A DNA stretch of 64,000 nt from Mesorhizobium sp. M1B.F.Ca.ET.045.04.1.1 (GTDB taxonomy: Bacteria; Pseudomonadota; Alphaproteobacteria; Rhizobiales; Rhizobiaceae). Under the pieces are notes generated by a model that was not told where the DNA came from, made no database searches, and saw nothing but the letters and a program-made list of their open reading frames with translations. Positions within the stretch are counted from its first letter, which is position 1; each line of letters opens with the position of its first letter. The position numbers and the translations under genes were made by a program. The stretch covers positions 7,293,001 through 7,357,000 of the forward strand of contig NZ_CP034448.1 of NCBI RefSeq assembly GCF_003952465.1. Reading direction: 5' to 3'. Positions 25,505 through 33,942 of the stretch are shown piece after piece.

Positions 25505-25875
25505 TCATGAGATGATTGTTCGCAGAAGGCGTGAAATTGCACAAGAGGAGCGAGCAATCCGCGCGCGGATCAAGTGGACCGCGTCAATTGTAAGCCGGTA
25601 TAGGAGACGAGCCTTAGCGCGGCCGAGCGTGCGAAGCAGCTCCGCGTTATCCAGACTGTAACCCCCCAAAGACGAATCCGCCGTTGCGGCCCGAGGCGCC
25701 AGCGCCGACACGCGCGCCCTTGAGAACGACGACATCGCCGATGCCGCGCTCGACCAGTCAAGCCGGTGCATAGGCCAGCGAGTCCGGCTCCAATGATGCA
25801 GACCGATGTTTCCAGTGTGCCCGTGGGAGTTGGATAGCCTACGCGGGAAACGGTTGCATCGTAGAAGTTTTGCAT
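25505..25875 (-). pseudogene. FAD-dependent amine/amino-acid oxidase, N-terminal remnant
   Basis: From an ATG at 25875 the minus strand reads MQNFYDATVSRVGYP and the FAD dinucleotide motif SVCIIGAGLAGLCTG. A frameshift near 25768 moves the homologous reading to ERGIGDVVVLKGARVGAG and ASGRNGGFVFGG, and a second near 25665 moves it to YSLDNAELLRTLGRAKAR. Only about 110 residues remain of some 430. The layout is that of gamma-glutamylputrescine or D-amino-acid oxidases. Confidence 0.75.
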
Positions 25876-26031
25876 TGGAACCTTTGCTTTGGAAAAATCA
25901 GAGAACAAGCAGCTGACGGGTTCCGGAAGGAGAGGTTCTGAAATTATGTACGCCAGGTTGCGTGATTGGCGGCCACGCTCTCGTGCCGTCGAGGTAAACC
26001 AACCGCCCCCCGCGCCCGCTTCAGCTTCGCG

Positions 26032-26838
26032 TCACCCTACGCGGACCGGGATATGAGCCTCGAGGCGACTGAAAATCCATACGATCAATCCCGTTAGCAC
26101 CATGTATGCCAATGCGAGCAGGAGCAATGGCTCGTATATGACGAAGGTATCCTGACGCACTCGAAGTGACACGGCATAGAGGTCGAGGACCGTAATCGTG
26201 GCGACGAGCGGTGTCGATTTGAGCTGCATGACTGTTTCACCAGCCAACGTCGGCAATGCGTTGTGGATCGCCTGTGGCAACCAGATGCGGCGCAAGAGCT
26301 TCCCACGGCTCATGCCGAAAGCGCGTGCGGCCTCAAGCTGGCCATGCGGCACGCCCGCGAAGGCACCGCGCATGATCTCGCCCACGTAGCCTGCGAAGGA
26401 CAATGTTAATGCGAGCACGGCGTAAGGCCACGCCTGGCGAACCAAGGACCAGAGGAACGATTCTCGGATCCATGGATATTGCGGAAAGAGCGAGCCAAGG
26501 CCGTAGTAGAGCAGCCAAATTTGCAGAAGCAACGGCGTGCCGCGAATGACGGTGCAAAAAGCCTTTGCTGGAAGGCTGAGCCAACGAGGCCCTGTCACCT
26601 GAACGAGCCCAAGCGGCAATGCTAGAAGGAAGCCGAAGACGCAGGTCACGATGAGGATCCAGATCGAACCCCATAATCCGATAAACGCCAGAGGGTAGTA
26701 TTCGGGAAGCCAGTCCCAGTGCATGAAGACGACTGCTGCGAGAACCAAGGCAATCGCCATCGCCATCAACGCAATGCGATGTGGAGCAAACCAGGCGAGC
26801 GGTCGGTGATTCCCGGAGATAGCTGGGAAATAGGCCAT
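26032..26838 (-). CDS. Polar amino-acid ABC transporter permease (HisM-like)
   Basis: This 268-residue inner-membrane permease carries the EAA loop ARAFGMSRGKLLRRIWLPQA. The N-terminus (MAYFPAISGN) starts on a TGATG overlap with the upstream permease stop, which fixes the start at 26838. It pairs with the second permease, the binding protein and the ATPase encoded on the same strand. It would import an amino acid or opine-like compound. This is the last gene of the operon; a dead FAD oxidase follows. Confidence 0.9.
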   Translation of the reverse strand: MAYFPAISGNHRPLAWFAPHRIALMAMAIALVLAAVVFMHWDWLPEYYPLAFIGLWGSIWILIVTCVFGFLLALPLGLVQVTGPRWLSLPAKAFCTVIRGTPLLLQIWLLYYGLGSLFPQYPWIRESFLWSLVRQAWPYAVLALTLSFAGYVGEIMRGAFAGVPHGQLEAARAFGMSRGKLLRRIWLPQAIHNALPTLAGETVMQLKSTPLVATITVLDLYAVSLRVRQDTFVIYEPLLLLALAYMVLTGLIVWIFSRLEAHIPVRVG

Positions 26839-27590
26839 CAGCGGCTCTCCGCTATCCGCGGCTGCCCGCGCCTTGCCCAAAGCTCGACTCGTCCAATCAA
26901 CACGTTGGAGATCAAGGTGAGCAATAGATAAAGGACGCCAGCCGCCATGAAAAAGGTGAAGTAGGCTTTTGTCGTGCCCGCAGCCTGTCGCGTTTCCAGT
27001 GTCAGTTCGTTGAAGCCGACAACCGCCAAAAGAGCAGTGCCCTTAACGGCAACCAACCAGAGATTCGTCAGACCCGGAATTGCGAAGGGCAGCATTGCCG
27101 GCAGAGTGATGCGTCGCATCAGCATCGTCGAGGTCATACCAAAGGCTCGTCCTGCTTCGATTTGGCCTTGCGGCACCGCCAGGATCGCGCCGCGCAGCAC
27201 CTCAGTTGCGTACGCACCTTGCACGAAGCCAAGAGCGACGATGCCTGCTATCGGCCCGCTGACGTCGATTCGTCCGCAGTCGAGGATCTCCAGGAGGCGG
27301 TTGATCACGTCTGGAACCGCGAAATAGATTAGCAGAATGAGCACCAGTTCCGGTACCGCACGGATGAGGGTGGTATAGACTTGGAGCAGATCGCGCTGCA
27401 CAGGTCCGCCGTAGAGCTTGCCGCAAGCGCCGCCAATGCCAATACACAATCCCAACGCGAAGGCGCCCAGCCCGATGCCGATGGAATTCATGAATCCTTG
27501 GAGCAGATTTCCGCCCCAGCCAGGCGGCGCAGGTGAAAGCAAGTCGAAAATGCCGGATTGCGCCAGGGGCAAGAACAGAGAGTCGGTCAA
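26838..27590 (-). CDS. Polar amino-acid ABC transporter permease (HisQ-like)
   Basis: This 250-residue permease of the histidine/arginine/octopine family has five to six hydrophobic helices and the EAA loop GRAFGMTSTMLMRRITLPAM near residue 150. It overlaps the next permease by one base (TGATG). It lies 141 bp after the binding-protein gene, with a GC hairpin in between. Confidence 0.9.
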   Translation of the reverse strand: MTDSLFLPLAQSGIFDLLSPAPPGWGGNLLQGFMNSIGIGLGAFALGLCIGIGGACGKLYGGPVQRDLLQVYTTLIRAVPELVLILLIYFAVPDVINRLLEILDCGRIDVSGPIAGIVALGFVQGAYATEVLRGAILAVPQGQIEAGRAFGMTSTMLMRRITLPAMLPFAIPGLTNLWLVAVKGTALLAVVGFNELTLETRQAAGTTKAYFTFFMAAGVLYLLLTLISNVLIGRVELWARRGQPRIAESR

Positions 27591-27673
27591 GAACGCCTCC
27601 TAGATAGCGTCGAGGATTGACCCTCGCCAAGAGCCTGCCATCCGGCTGGTGTCTTAGGGGGTAGGCCGCCCTG

Positions 27674-27690
27674 TCCCCCGATGAGGGGGA
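27674..27690 (-). terminator. Short hairpin in the ABC operon
   Basis: TCCCCC-GATGA-GGGGGA forms a six-pair stem between the binding-protein gene and the permease gene. There is no clear T-tract. It could lower permease expression relative to the binding protein, a common layout, but support is limited to the stem. Confidence 0.35.
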
Positions 27691-27731
27691 AGGGTTCTGC
27701 GAGGGTCAATTTTACCAAGGAAGTTGTGGAT

Positions 27732-28514
27732 TCAGTCGCCGTAAATGTCGAAATCGAAATACTTTTTGGTGATTTCGGCGTACTTGCCGTTGCCGCGGAT
27801 TCCCTTGATTGCGGCGTTGATCTTTTCCTTGAGCGCGGTGTCTCCTTTGCGCAGACCAGCGCCCGCGCCCGGGGCGAAAATCTCGGGATCACTGGCAACC
27901 TTTCCCTTTACCTCGCAGCAGGCCTTGGCCTGGTCAGTCTTCATGAATTGATCAATGGTAAGCGGGCTGGCCAGAATGGCGTCGATCCTGCCGGCGATCA
28001 GGTCCTGGTTGGCTTCATCCTGTGTCTGGTAAGTTTTCATCTCGGCCAAGCTGTCTTTGAAATGCTTGCTGGCGTAAACCTCGGCATTGGTAGAGACCTG
28101 AATACCAAGGATCCTGCCCTTGAGGCCTTCAGGCGTAGGACCCATCGCGACGCCCTTGGGACCGGCAATCGTGTACCCGTTATCGCTATAATACTTGTCG
28201 GAGAAATCGATCGTCTTCTTGCGCTTCTCTGTGATTGACATCGAACTCATGATGACATCGATTTTCTTGGACGTCAGAGAAGGAATGATGCCGTCCCAGG
28301 CAACGGGCGTGATGACGCAGTCGAGTTTTGCCTCGGCGCAGATCGCGCCAATGATTTCAATCTCCCAGCCGACCCATTTTCCAGAAGCATCCAGGAACGA
28401 GAATGGAGGGTAAGGCTCTGCCGCAACGCCCACCTTCACCTGCTCCGCTTGCGCAACAATAGCCGAGGCGCTTAGGACTGCCGCAGCTGCCAATATCTTG
28501 CAAAATACGTTCAT
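27732..28514 (-). CDS. Periplasmic polar amino-acid binding protein (SBP_bac_3)
   Basis: This 260-residue protein starts with a signal peptide (MNVFCKILAAAAVLSASAIV, cleavage after AQA near residue 23). The mature part has the SBP_bac_3 motifs EPYPPFSFLDASGKWVGWEI and DVIMSSMSITEKRKKTIDFS. The start at 28514 is preceded by AAAGGGGAAC. An in-frame ATG 14 codons upstream is less likely because it would hide the signal peptide. The ligand is probably a basic or polar amino acid, or an opine. Confidence 0.9.
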   Translation of the reverse strand: MNVFCKILAAAAVLSASAIVAQAEQVKVGVAAEPYPPFSFLDASGKWVGWEIEIIGAICAEAKLDCVITPVAWDGIIPSLTSKKIDVIMSSMSITEKRKKTIDFSDKYYSDNGYTIAGPKGVAMGPTPEGLKGRILGIQVSTNAEVYASKHFKDSLAEMKTYQTQDEANQDLIAGRIDAILASPLTIDQFMKTDQAKACCEVKGKVASDPEIFAPGAGAGLRKGDTALKEKINAAIKGIRGNGKYAEITKKYFDFDIYGD

Positions 28515-28559
28515 GTTATAGTTCCCCTTTTCGGTTGCGTTAGTTCTAGTCTTCATCCG

Positions 28560-29363
28560 CTAGCCTACTCTGCGGAGGAACTGCTGAAGCCTCTGCGACT
28601 TTGGAGAGCCGAATATCGCGTCCGGCGATCCTTCCTCTTCAAGACGGCCGTCATGGAGAAAGATCACATGCGTCGCGACCTCGCGGGCGAATTTCATTTC
28701 ATGCGTAACCAGCACCATGGTGCGCCCCTCGCGCGCCAGGCCGCCGATCACTTTCAAAACCTCGCCGACCAGCTCCGGATCGAGCGCCGACGTCGGCTCG
28801 TCGAACAGCATCACGCGCGGATTGATCGCCAGCGCGCGCGCAATCGCGGCGCGCTGCTGCTGCCCGCCCGACAGGAACGCCGGATAGACGTCGCGCTTTT
28901 CCGCCAGCCCGACGCGGCCAAGCAGCTTCTCGGCCTGCGCGATCGCCTCGTCGCGCTTGACACCGAGCACCTGCACCGGAACCTCGATGACGTTTTCGAT
29001 CAAGGTCATGTGGCTCCACAGGTTGAAATTCTGGAACACCATGCCGAGCCGCGAGCGGATGCGCTCGATCTGCCGGCGGTCGGCAGGAACCGTGTGGCCG
29101 TGGCTGTCGGCCTTCAGCTTGATCTCCTCGCCATTGACCCGGATGACGCCGCTGGTCGGATTTTCCAGGCAGTTGATACAGCGCAGCAGCGTCGACTTGC
29201 CGGAGCCGGAGCCGCCGATGATGGCGACCACCTCGCCGTCGCGCGCCGACAGCGAGACGCCCTTGAGCACGTGCAACTGGCCGAATTTCTTGTGCAGGTT
29301 CTCGACATGGATGGCTTCGGCCGGGACCACAGTGTGGCAGGATATTGCCTGGATTGCTGTCAT
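28560..29363 (-). CDS. Polar amino-acid ABC transporter ATPase (HisP-like)
   Basis: This 267-residue ATPase has Walker A GGSGSGKST, the signature LSGGQQQR, Walker B VMLFDEPTSALDPE and the switch His in VTHEM. Its closest type is HisP/OccP/ArtP. I place the start at 29363 (MTAIQAISCH), because the longer reading to 29609 gives 82 residues without family features. Codon use is richer in GC than in the binding-protein gene. It lies between the racemase and binding-protein genes. Confidence 0.88.
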   Translation of the reverse strand: MTAIQAISCHTVVPAEAIHVENLHKKFGQLHVLKGVSLSARDGEVVAIIGGSGSGKSTLLRCINCLENPTSGVIRVNGEEIKLKADSHGHTVPADRRQIERIRSRLGMVFQNFNLWSHMTLIENVIEVPVQVLGVKRDEAIAQAEKLLGRVGLAEKRDVYPAFLSGGQQQRAAIARALAINPRVMLFDEPTSALDPELVGEVLKVIGGLAREGRTMVLVTHEMKFAREVATHVIFLHDGRLEEEGSPDAIFGSPKSQRLQQFLRRVG

Positions 29364-29454
29364 TGCTGCTCGGCCCCATGTGCGAAATTTGCAAGCAGGA
29401 GCAACAGCGCTCTTCCGAACGCGTTCATCTGCATTGCTCCATTTCCTCGTCCAT

Positions 29455-30609
29455 TCATGCATAGACACGCGGGACGTGATCCCGGAGCTGAGCATAAAGA
29501 CCGACCAGGTCGGTGCCCCATTGAGCGGCGACTTCTTCGTGTGTGATCGTCTGCTTGCCTTGCTGCCCGAGCAGTAGTACCTGATCGCCGAACCTCGCCT
29601 CAGGAACATCCGTCAGATCGATGCGAAGGTGTTCGAGATGCGCGGGAGGAAGCAGGCGTGCGCGCTGCCCCCTAACCATCGCTTCAGCCCTGGCTGGCAC
29701 GTGGCGCGGAAATCCGTCCCCCCAGCCCATACCCAGAACCCCGATCGTCATTCCCCGCCTATAGCCGGGTAGGTCTGGAGTTGGGCCGAGAGATGCATCG
29801 ATCTGCTTGAGGGAAACCAGCGAGGTCGAAATGGCCTTTAGCGCCGGCCGCAGGGTGACCGGCCGCACAGGTTGATCCGTCTCGGGAATACCGACGAACA
29901 AGGCACCTGGATCGACGGCATCGAAATCCATCGCGGGATACCGAAGCACACCTTCGGTACTCGACATCATGATAATAGGAGGACGCGTGCAAGAGGCTTC
30001 GACTTCCTGAATAATCCGCTGAAGCCGGGCGAATTGGTCAAGGGCAGCGCAAGGCCGCGATGTGGGCAACTCGCTCAGATGGGCGTACAGACCCTGCACT
30101 TCGACGTTGTTGCAGGCGTGCGCAGTCGCGAGAAGTTTGCCAATCTCCGCAGGCGTGGCGCCGGCCCTGAAGAAGCCCACATCGACCTTGACGAAGATGC
30201 GCGTCATGCTCATGGCGGCGCGCCAGCATTCCAGTTCGTCCAGGCTGGAGACGGTGACGGTGAGGCCCAGCGACTCGATCGTAGTTGCCGCTGCCAGCAG
30301 AGGACCAGGATAGAGCAGGACCGGCAGCCCGATCCCCATTTCGCGGATCGCGATCGCGTCGGGCAACGTGGCGACGGCAAAGCCGTGAGCTCCCTCTGCA
30401 GCCAAAGCGCGCGCCACAGGTCCCGCCCCGCAGCCGTATCCATTGCGCTTCAAACACGCGAAAATTTTTACCTTATGGGGCAGATGTGCGCGCAGTTGGC
30501 GATAATTGTGCCTGATCGCGCCGAGGTCGATCTCGTACCAGCTGTCCCGGCCAAGGGCTGGTCCTCCGGAGGCGGCAAATTGCGGTTGAGTATGCTCATT
30601 TGAGTGCAT
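29455..30609 (-). CDS. Alanine-racemase-like PLP enzyme
   Basis: This 384-residue protein has the alanine racemase order: the PLP lysine in FACLKRNGYGCG (residue about 54) in the TIM barrel, then the C-terminal domain. The second catalytic Tyr, normally in a GYxDGYPR-type motif, is Trp here (GMGWGDGFPR). The active site is therefore unusual and the substrate may not be alanine. It heads the ABC operon, about 30 bp from a LysR-type operator. Interconversion of L- and D-forms of the imported amino acid is the likely role. Confidence 0.82.
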   Translation of the reverse strand: MHSNEHTQPQFAASGGPALGRDSWYEIDLGAIRHNYRQLRAHLPHKVKIFACLKRNGYGCGAGPVARALAAEGAHGFAVATLPDAIAIREMGIGLPVLLYPGPLLAAATTIESLGLTVTVSSLDELECWRAAMSMTRIFVKVDVGFFRAGATPAEIGKLLATAHACNNVEVQGLYAHLSELPTSRPCAALDQFARLQRIIQEVEASCTRPPIIMMSSTEGVLRYPAMDFDAVDPGALFVGIPETDQPVRPVTLRPALKAISTSLVSLKQIDASLGPTPDLPGYRRGMTIGVLGMGWGDGFPRHVPARAEAMVRGQRARLLPPAHLEHLRIDLTDVPEARFGDQVLLLGQQGKQTITHEEVAAQWGTDLVGLYAQLRDHVPRVYA

Positions 30610-30640
30610 ACCAAACGATGGGAGGAAACTGGGAAGTGAT

Positions 30641-30684
30641 CAATTTATTAAGTTTTTTTGACCCCGTATTAGTTTTGTTAATAT
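30641..30684 (+). promoter_or_regulatory. LysR-type operator, copy 2
   Basis: This is the second copy of the 44-bp element at 24461-24504, with GTATTAG-TTTTG-TTAATAT in the palindrome position. It lies 32 bp upstream of the racemase start codon, on the side of its promoter. The match includes the CAATTTATTA block 26 bp before the palindrome, so the similarity extends beyond the core site. Confidence 0.65.
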
Positions 30685-30944
30685 GGTGGCATCCGGAGAA
30701 ATCTTCGCCAAAGATGGAAAGAGCCGGACTTTCATGGGCCCTATCGTTGAAGGGCAGGTGTCGCCCTTGACCCAAAAGTCCTGGAATTGGAAATGCGCCA
30801 CTCCGCTCTGCATGTCGCCGATGAAGGATGCGACTTACCGCGATCACCTATGGAACGCCCCGCGTCAAGCCTGATCTCAAGTCAGCTCGATCGCCCCCAC
30901 CACGGGTTGCTCGGTGGCGAGCAGAAAGGTTTAGCTTCGCTTCG

Positions 30945-31360
30945 TCAGACGCCGCGCCTGTTGCCCCAGGCCAGCACATGCAACTGCGGCAGGACCGTTG
31001 CCGTGAACCATCCATCCCCAGCGACCTTGTCGACAAGCCATCGGAAGCGCCTCATCAAATCGTCGATGGGGGCCTCGTCGCCGCCAGGACCCGCGTGGGT
31101 GATCAGCGGTGCAGGATTCCCGACCTGCAGATAAACCGGAAGAGGGATAGCGGTTCGCCACAAGCCGGGCATAGGCGTAGTCATCGTCATCAAACACAGT
31201 TAATTGACGATGCAGTGCGTTCCGCCCTTTGCCACAGCGACGCAATCGTCGAGCGCGTGCGAGTCGGTCACCATCTTCGAAGACGGCGGCTATGAGCCAG
31301 TCGAGCGCGGCAAACCAAGGCTGTGGCACACTGCCTTGGGCCTCGAGGGCGAAGACGGGT
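30945..31360 (-). pseudogene. QueE (7-carboxy-7-deazaguanine synthase) C-terminal remnant
   Basis: Minus-strand pieces in different frames line up with the end of a QueE-type radical SAM protein: FALEAQGSVPQPWFAALDWL, PSSKMVTDSHALDDC, FDDDDYAYARLVANRYP, LPVYLQVGNPAPLITHA and VLPQLHVLAWGNRRGV. At least three frameshifts break it and the radical SAM cysteine motif is missing. QueE acts in queuosine and preQ0 synthesis. The assignment rests on remembered family motifs. Confidence 0.6.
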
Positions 31361-31533
31361 CGGCCAAGACAGGTGGAATTAGGAGCCTCGCCGGCGTCAC
31401 GAATGTTTTCATGGCGCCGGGCAACGGCTGCATATCGTTCGTTCCCTCCCCAAAAAGCCTCGATCGCGCTTTACGGGCCTGCAAATGGTCGATCTTCTGC
31501 ATTTGTACGGACGGCTTGCGAGGTGTGCGATAC

Positions 31534-31558
31534 GTCGATAAATTGCGATTCTATCGAC
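31534..31558. promoter_or_regulatory. Inverted repeat GTCGATA-N11-TATCGAC before fic
   Basis: The two seven-base arms are perfect complements, 31534-31540 and 31552-31558. More copies of the half-site (TGTCGAT, CGACATGTCG) follow up to the fic start at 31629. This looks like an operator region for fic. Confidence 0.45.
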
Positions 31559-31628
31559 ATGATTCGACGATCTGTCGATGCCGACGACATATTCGCCCGA
31601 CATGTCGATCGCAGAAGGATTGATCGAC

Positions 31629-32732
31629 ATGCCGTTCCGTCCGGACCGCCCCTACAACGACCTCCCTCCCCTGCCTCCACGCCAGGATGTGGAGACAAAG
31701 GTGGTGCTGAAAGCATGCATTGCGGCGCGCGCAGCACTAACGGAACTCCGTGTGTCGGGACAGATCATCTCCAACCAGGCGGTCCTGATCAATTCGATTC
31801 CACTGCTCGAAGCGCAAGCGAGCTCGGAGATCGAAAACATCGTTACCACGACCGACAGGCTGTTCCGCTTCGCCAATGAGGCCGGCAACCAGGCCGATCC
31901 TGCCACGAAAGAGGCCTTGCGCTATCGCACCGCCCTCAGCGAAGGTTTTCAGACGCTCAAACAGCGCCCGGTCTCGACGTCCACGGCGATCGCCGTCTGC
32001 CGGACCATCAAGGGCGTCGAACTGGATATCCGCGCGACACCGGGCACGGCTTTGATGAACGATGCGACCGGCGCGGTCATTTACACCCCACCGGAAGGGC
32101 AAGCGCTACTGCGCGACAAGCTGGCGAACTGGGAACGCTATTTCCATGAGGCCGAGGACATCGACCCGCTGATTCGGCTCGCCGTGATGCACTACCAGTT
32201 CGAGGCGATCCACCCTTTTACCGACGGCAACGGCCGAACCGGACGGGTGCTGAACCTGCTCTACCTCGTCGACAAGGGCCTGCTGGACATCCCGGTGCTT
32301 TATCTCAGCCGCTATATCATCGGCAACAAGCGCGCCTACTACGATCGGCTTCTGGCCGTCACGACCGAGTCCGCATGGGAGGACTGGATCCTCTACATGC
32401 TCGAAGCGATCCGAGAGACGGCCAACTGGTCGACGGCGCGCATCCGCGCCATCCGGGACCTGCTCGATCAAACCGCGGAGCGCATCAGACGCGACCTGCC
32501 GAAAATCTATTCGCGCGAGCTGGCCGAAGTGATCTTCGTGAATCCCTATTGCCGCATCGGCGATCTGGTGGCGGCCGGCATCGCTAAAAGACAGGCGGCA
32601 TCGGTTTATCTGAAGACCGTCGCCGAGCACGGCCTGCTGCAGGAGATGAAGGCCGGTCGGGAAAACCTCTATATCAATCCAGCCCTACTCGCTCTTCTCA
32701 GCGACCGACTGCCAGCGAAGCCTGAGCGATGA
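31629..32732 (+). CDS. Fic-domain protein (AMP transferase type)
   Basis: This 367-residue protein has the Fic active-site loop HPFTDGNGRTGR near residue 198 and an N-terminal inhibitory helix with SSEIEN, matching the [S/T]xxxE[G/N] motif of self-inhibited (class II) Fic proteins. It probably transfers AMP to a hydroxyl side chain of a target protein. A winged-helix region at the C-terminus (IGDLVAAGIAKRQAASVYLKTV) may bind DNA. The ATG at 31629 has AGAAGGA in good position; an in-frame ATG 17 codons upstream is possible. No separate antitoxin gene is visible. Confidence 0.88.
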   Translation: MPFRPDRPYNDLPPLPPRQDVETKVVLKACIAARAALTELRVSGQIISNQAVLINSIPLLEAQASSEIENIVTTTDRLFRFANEAGNQADPATKEALRYRTALSEGFQTLKQRPVSTSTAIAVCRTIKGVELDIRATPGTALMNDATGAVIYTPPEGQALLRDKLANWERYFHEAEDIDPLIRLAVMHYQFEAIHPFTDGNGRTGRVLNLLYLVDKGLLDIPVLYLSRYIIGNKRAYYDRLLAVTTESAWEDWILYMLEAIRETANWSTARIRAIRDLLDQTAERIRRDLPKIYSRELAEVIFVNPYCRIGDLVAAGIAKRQAASVYLKTVAEHGLLQEMKAGRENLYINPALLALLSDRLPAKPER

Positions 32733-32989
32733 AGCATCATGGTTGGCCTCATCGGTCAAGAACCGCCCGATCGGCCTCGGTAAGAGAGTTCCACCACACC
32801 ACCCCGGCGGTTTCATCGGGCGACGGTTCCCCGTGTTCGTTTTTCATATCGGCGATGCTCGCATATGGCGCTCTTTCCAACAAGCGCTGCACCCACTGTC
32901 CAACGCCATGGCGCAGATTGACCCTACTCGGCTCATCATGATCCGCGCCCCGTCTTGTCGAGACCGAATAGCTTTCTCACATCGTGTGT

Positions 32990-33628
32990 TTACATAGCGA
33001 TATTTGGCATTTCCCAGGCGGCAGCGCGCCGCGTGCGATCGTGTGGATACCATTGCCGGCACCATAAGGCGAGCGACCAGCCGGTATCCTTGGCAATCGG
33101 TGCGCCAAGCACCGCAGGCAGATAGTAGGACGATCCCCATGCAAGGATCTGCGTCACGCCGAGGGCCGAGACGAGCACATGGCGATTACGCGCAACAGGC
33201 GCGGTGGCGTCCAATCCGGCCTGCCCCGGCTCGTAAACGACCTTCTCGCCGTCTTCCTTGACGAACTCGCGCGGCGGATTGTCGAGCAGCGGCAGCACCG
33301 CTTCCGACGGCCGGCATAGCCTCGTGCCCTTCGACGTCTCGACGATCGGCCGGTTGATGAGGATCGGATGGGCGAGCATGAAATCGACCAGCTCGTCATC
33401 GCTCCATTTCGGGTTGGCGAGGCCAAGCTCGGCATAAGGCGTTCCCTTCTCGCGCAGCAGCCCGCGCGGAACAATTCCCATCGCCGAGATCAATTCCAGC
33501 AGCCGTTCGCGGCTCGGTGGCGTCTTCAGATATTCGATCACGATCGGGTCTTCGCCACTGGCGCGGATCATGGCCAGCGTGTTGCTGGAGGTGCCGCAAT
33601 CGGGGTTGTGATAGATCGTGACCGTCAT
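32990..33628 (-). CDS. arsC: Arsenate reductase ArsC run on into a truncated MFS gene
   Basis: Residues 1-140 are a glutaredoxin-dependent ArsC: the catalytic Cys is in YHNPDCGTSSNTL (C11 or so), followed by RGLLREKGTPY and NRPIVETSKGTRLCRP. The usual stop is absent; the frame continues with RHVLVSALGVTQILAWGSSY and LPAVLGAPIAKDTGW, which looks like the start of an MFS transporter, and soon leaves that family's reading. The 212-residue product is thus ArsC with a foreign tail of about 70 residues. The ArsC part could still work. Confidence 0.78.
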   Translation of the reverse strand: MTVTIYHNPDCGTSSNTLAMIRASGEDPIVIEYLKTPPSRERLLELISAMGIVPRGLLREKGTPYAELGLANPKWSDDELVDFMLAHPILINRPIVETSKGTRLCRPSEAVLPLLDNPPREFVKEDGEKVVYEPGQAGLDATAPVARNRHVLVSALGVTQILAWGSSYYLPAVLGAPIAKDTGWSLALWCRQWYPHDRTRRAAAWEMPNIAM

Positions 33629-33735
33629 GGCTCCGCTTTCAAAGGTTGTTGGATGATTCCCGGACGCAGCAGCCAGCCCATCAAAGCCAATGCGATCAGG
33701 GCGCCGAGCAGTTCGGCCGCAAACTGCCTCTGTCG
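33625..33735 (-). pseudogene. Aquaglyceroporin (AqpS-like) C-terminal remnant
   Basis: In the frame just before arsC the minus strand reads QFAAELLGALIALALMGWLL followed by RPGIIQQPLKAEP and a stop that overlaps the arsC start (ATGA). This fits the last helix of an MIP channel. In rhizobia an arsR-aqpS-arsC order is known, so this is probably the tail of a lost aqpS. The rest of the gene is absent. Confidence 0.55.
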
Positions 33736-33942
33736 CGCAGCTGTCACAATTCGAACCTAATCGAAAACCGATGCGTCTCGTGACTGACATTTCGGGACGC
33801 CTCGACAGCAGTTGGGGATGTCAAAATGCAAGACAGCAACCTATCGGGTCGCTGCATCCGTTGCTGCTGCCATTTCCGTTTCCCGCTGTAGCCGTTCAAC
33901 AATCGGCAGCAGTCACGGGACGGGCGCGCGCAAGACAGATAC

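Noticed and set aside
31204..31623. Plus-strand open frames upstream of fic
   Set aside because: They run antisense to the QueE remnant and carry no family motif or ribosome-binding site.
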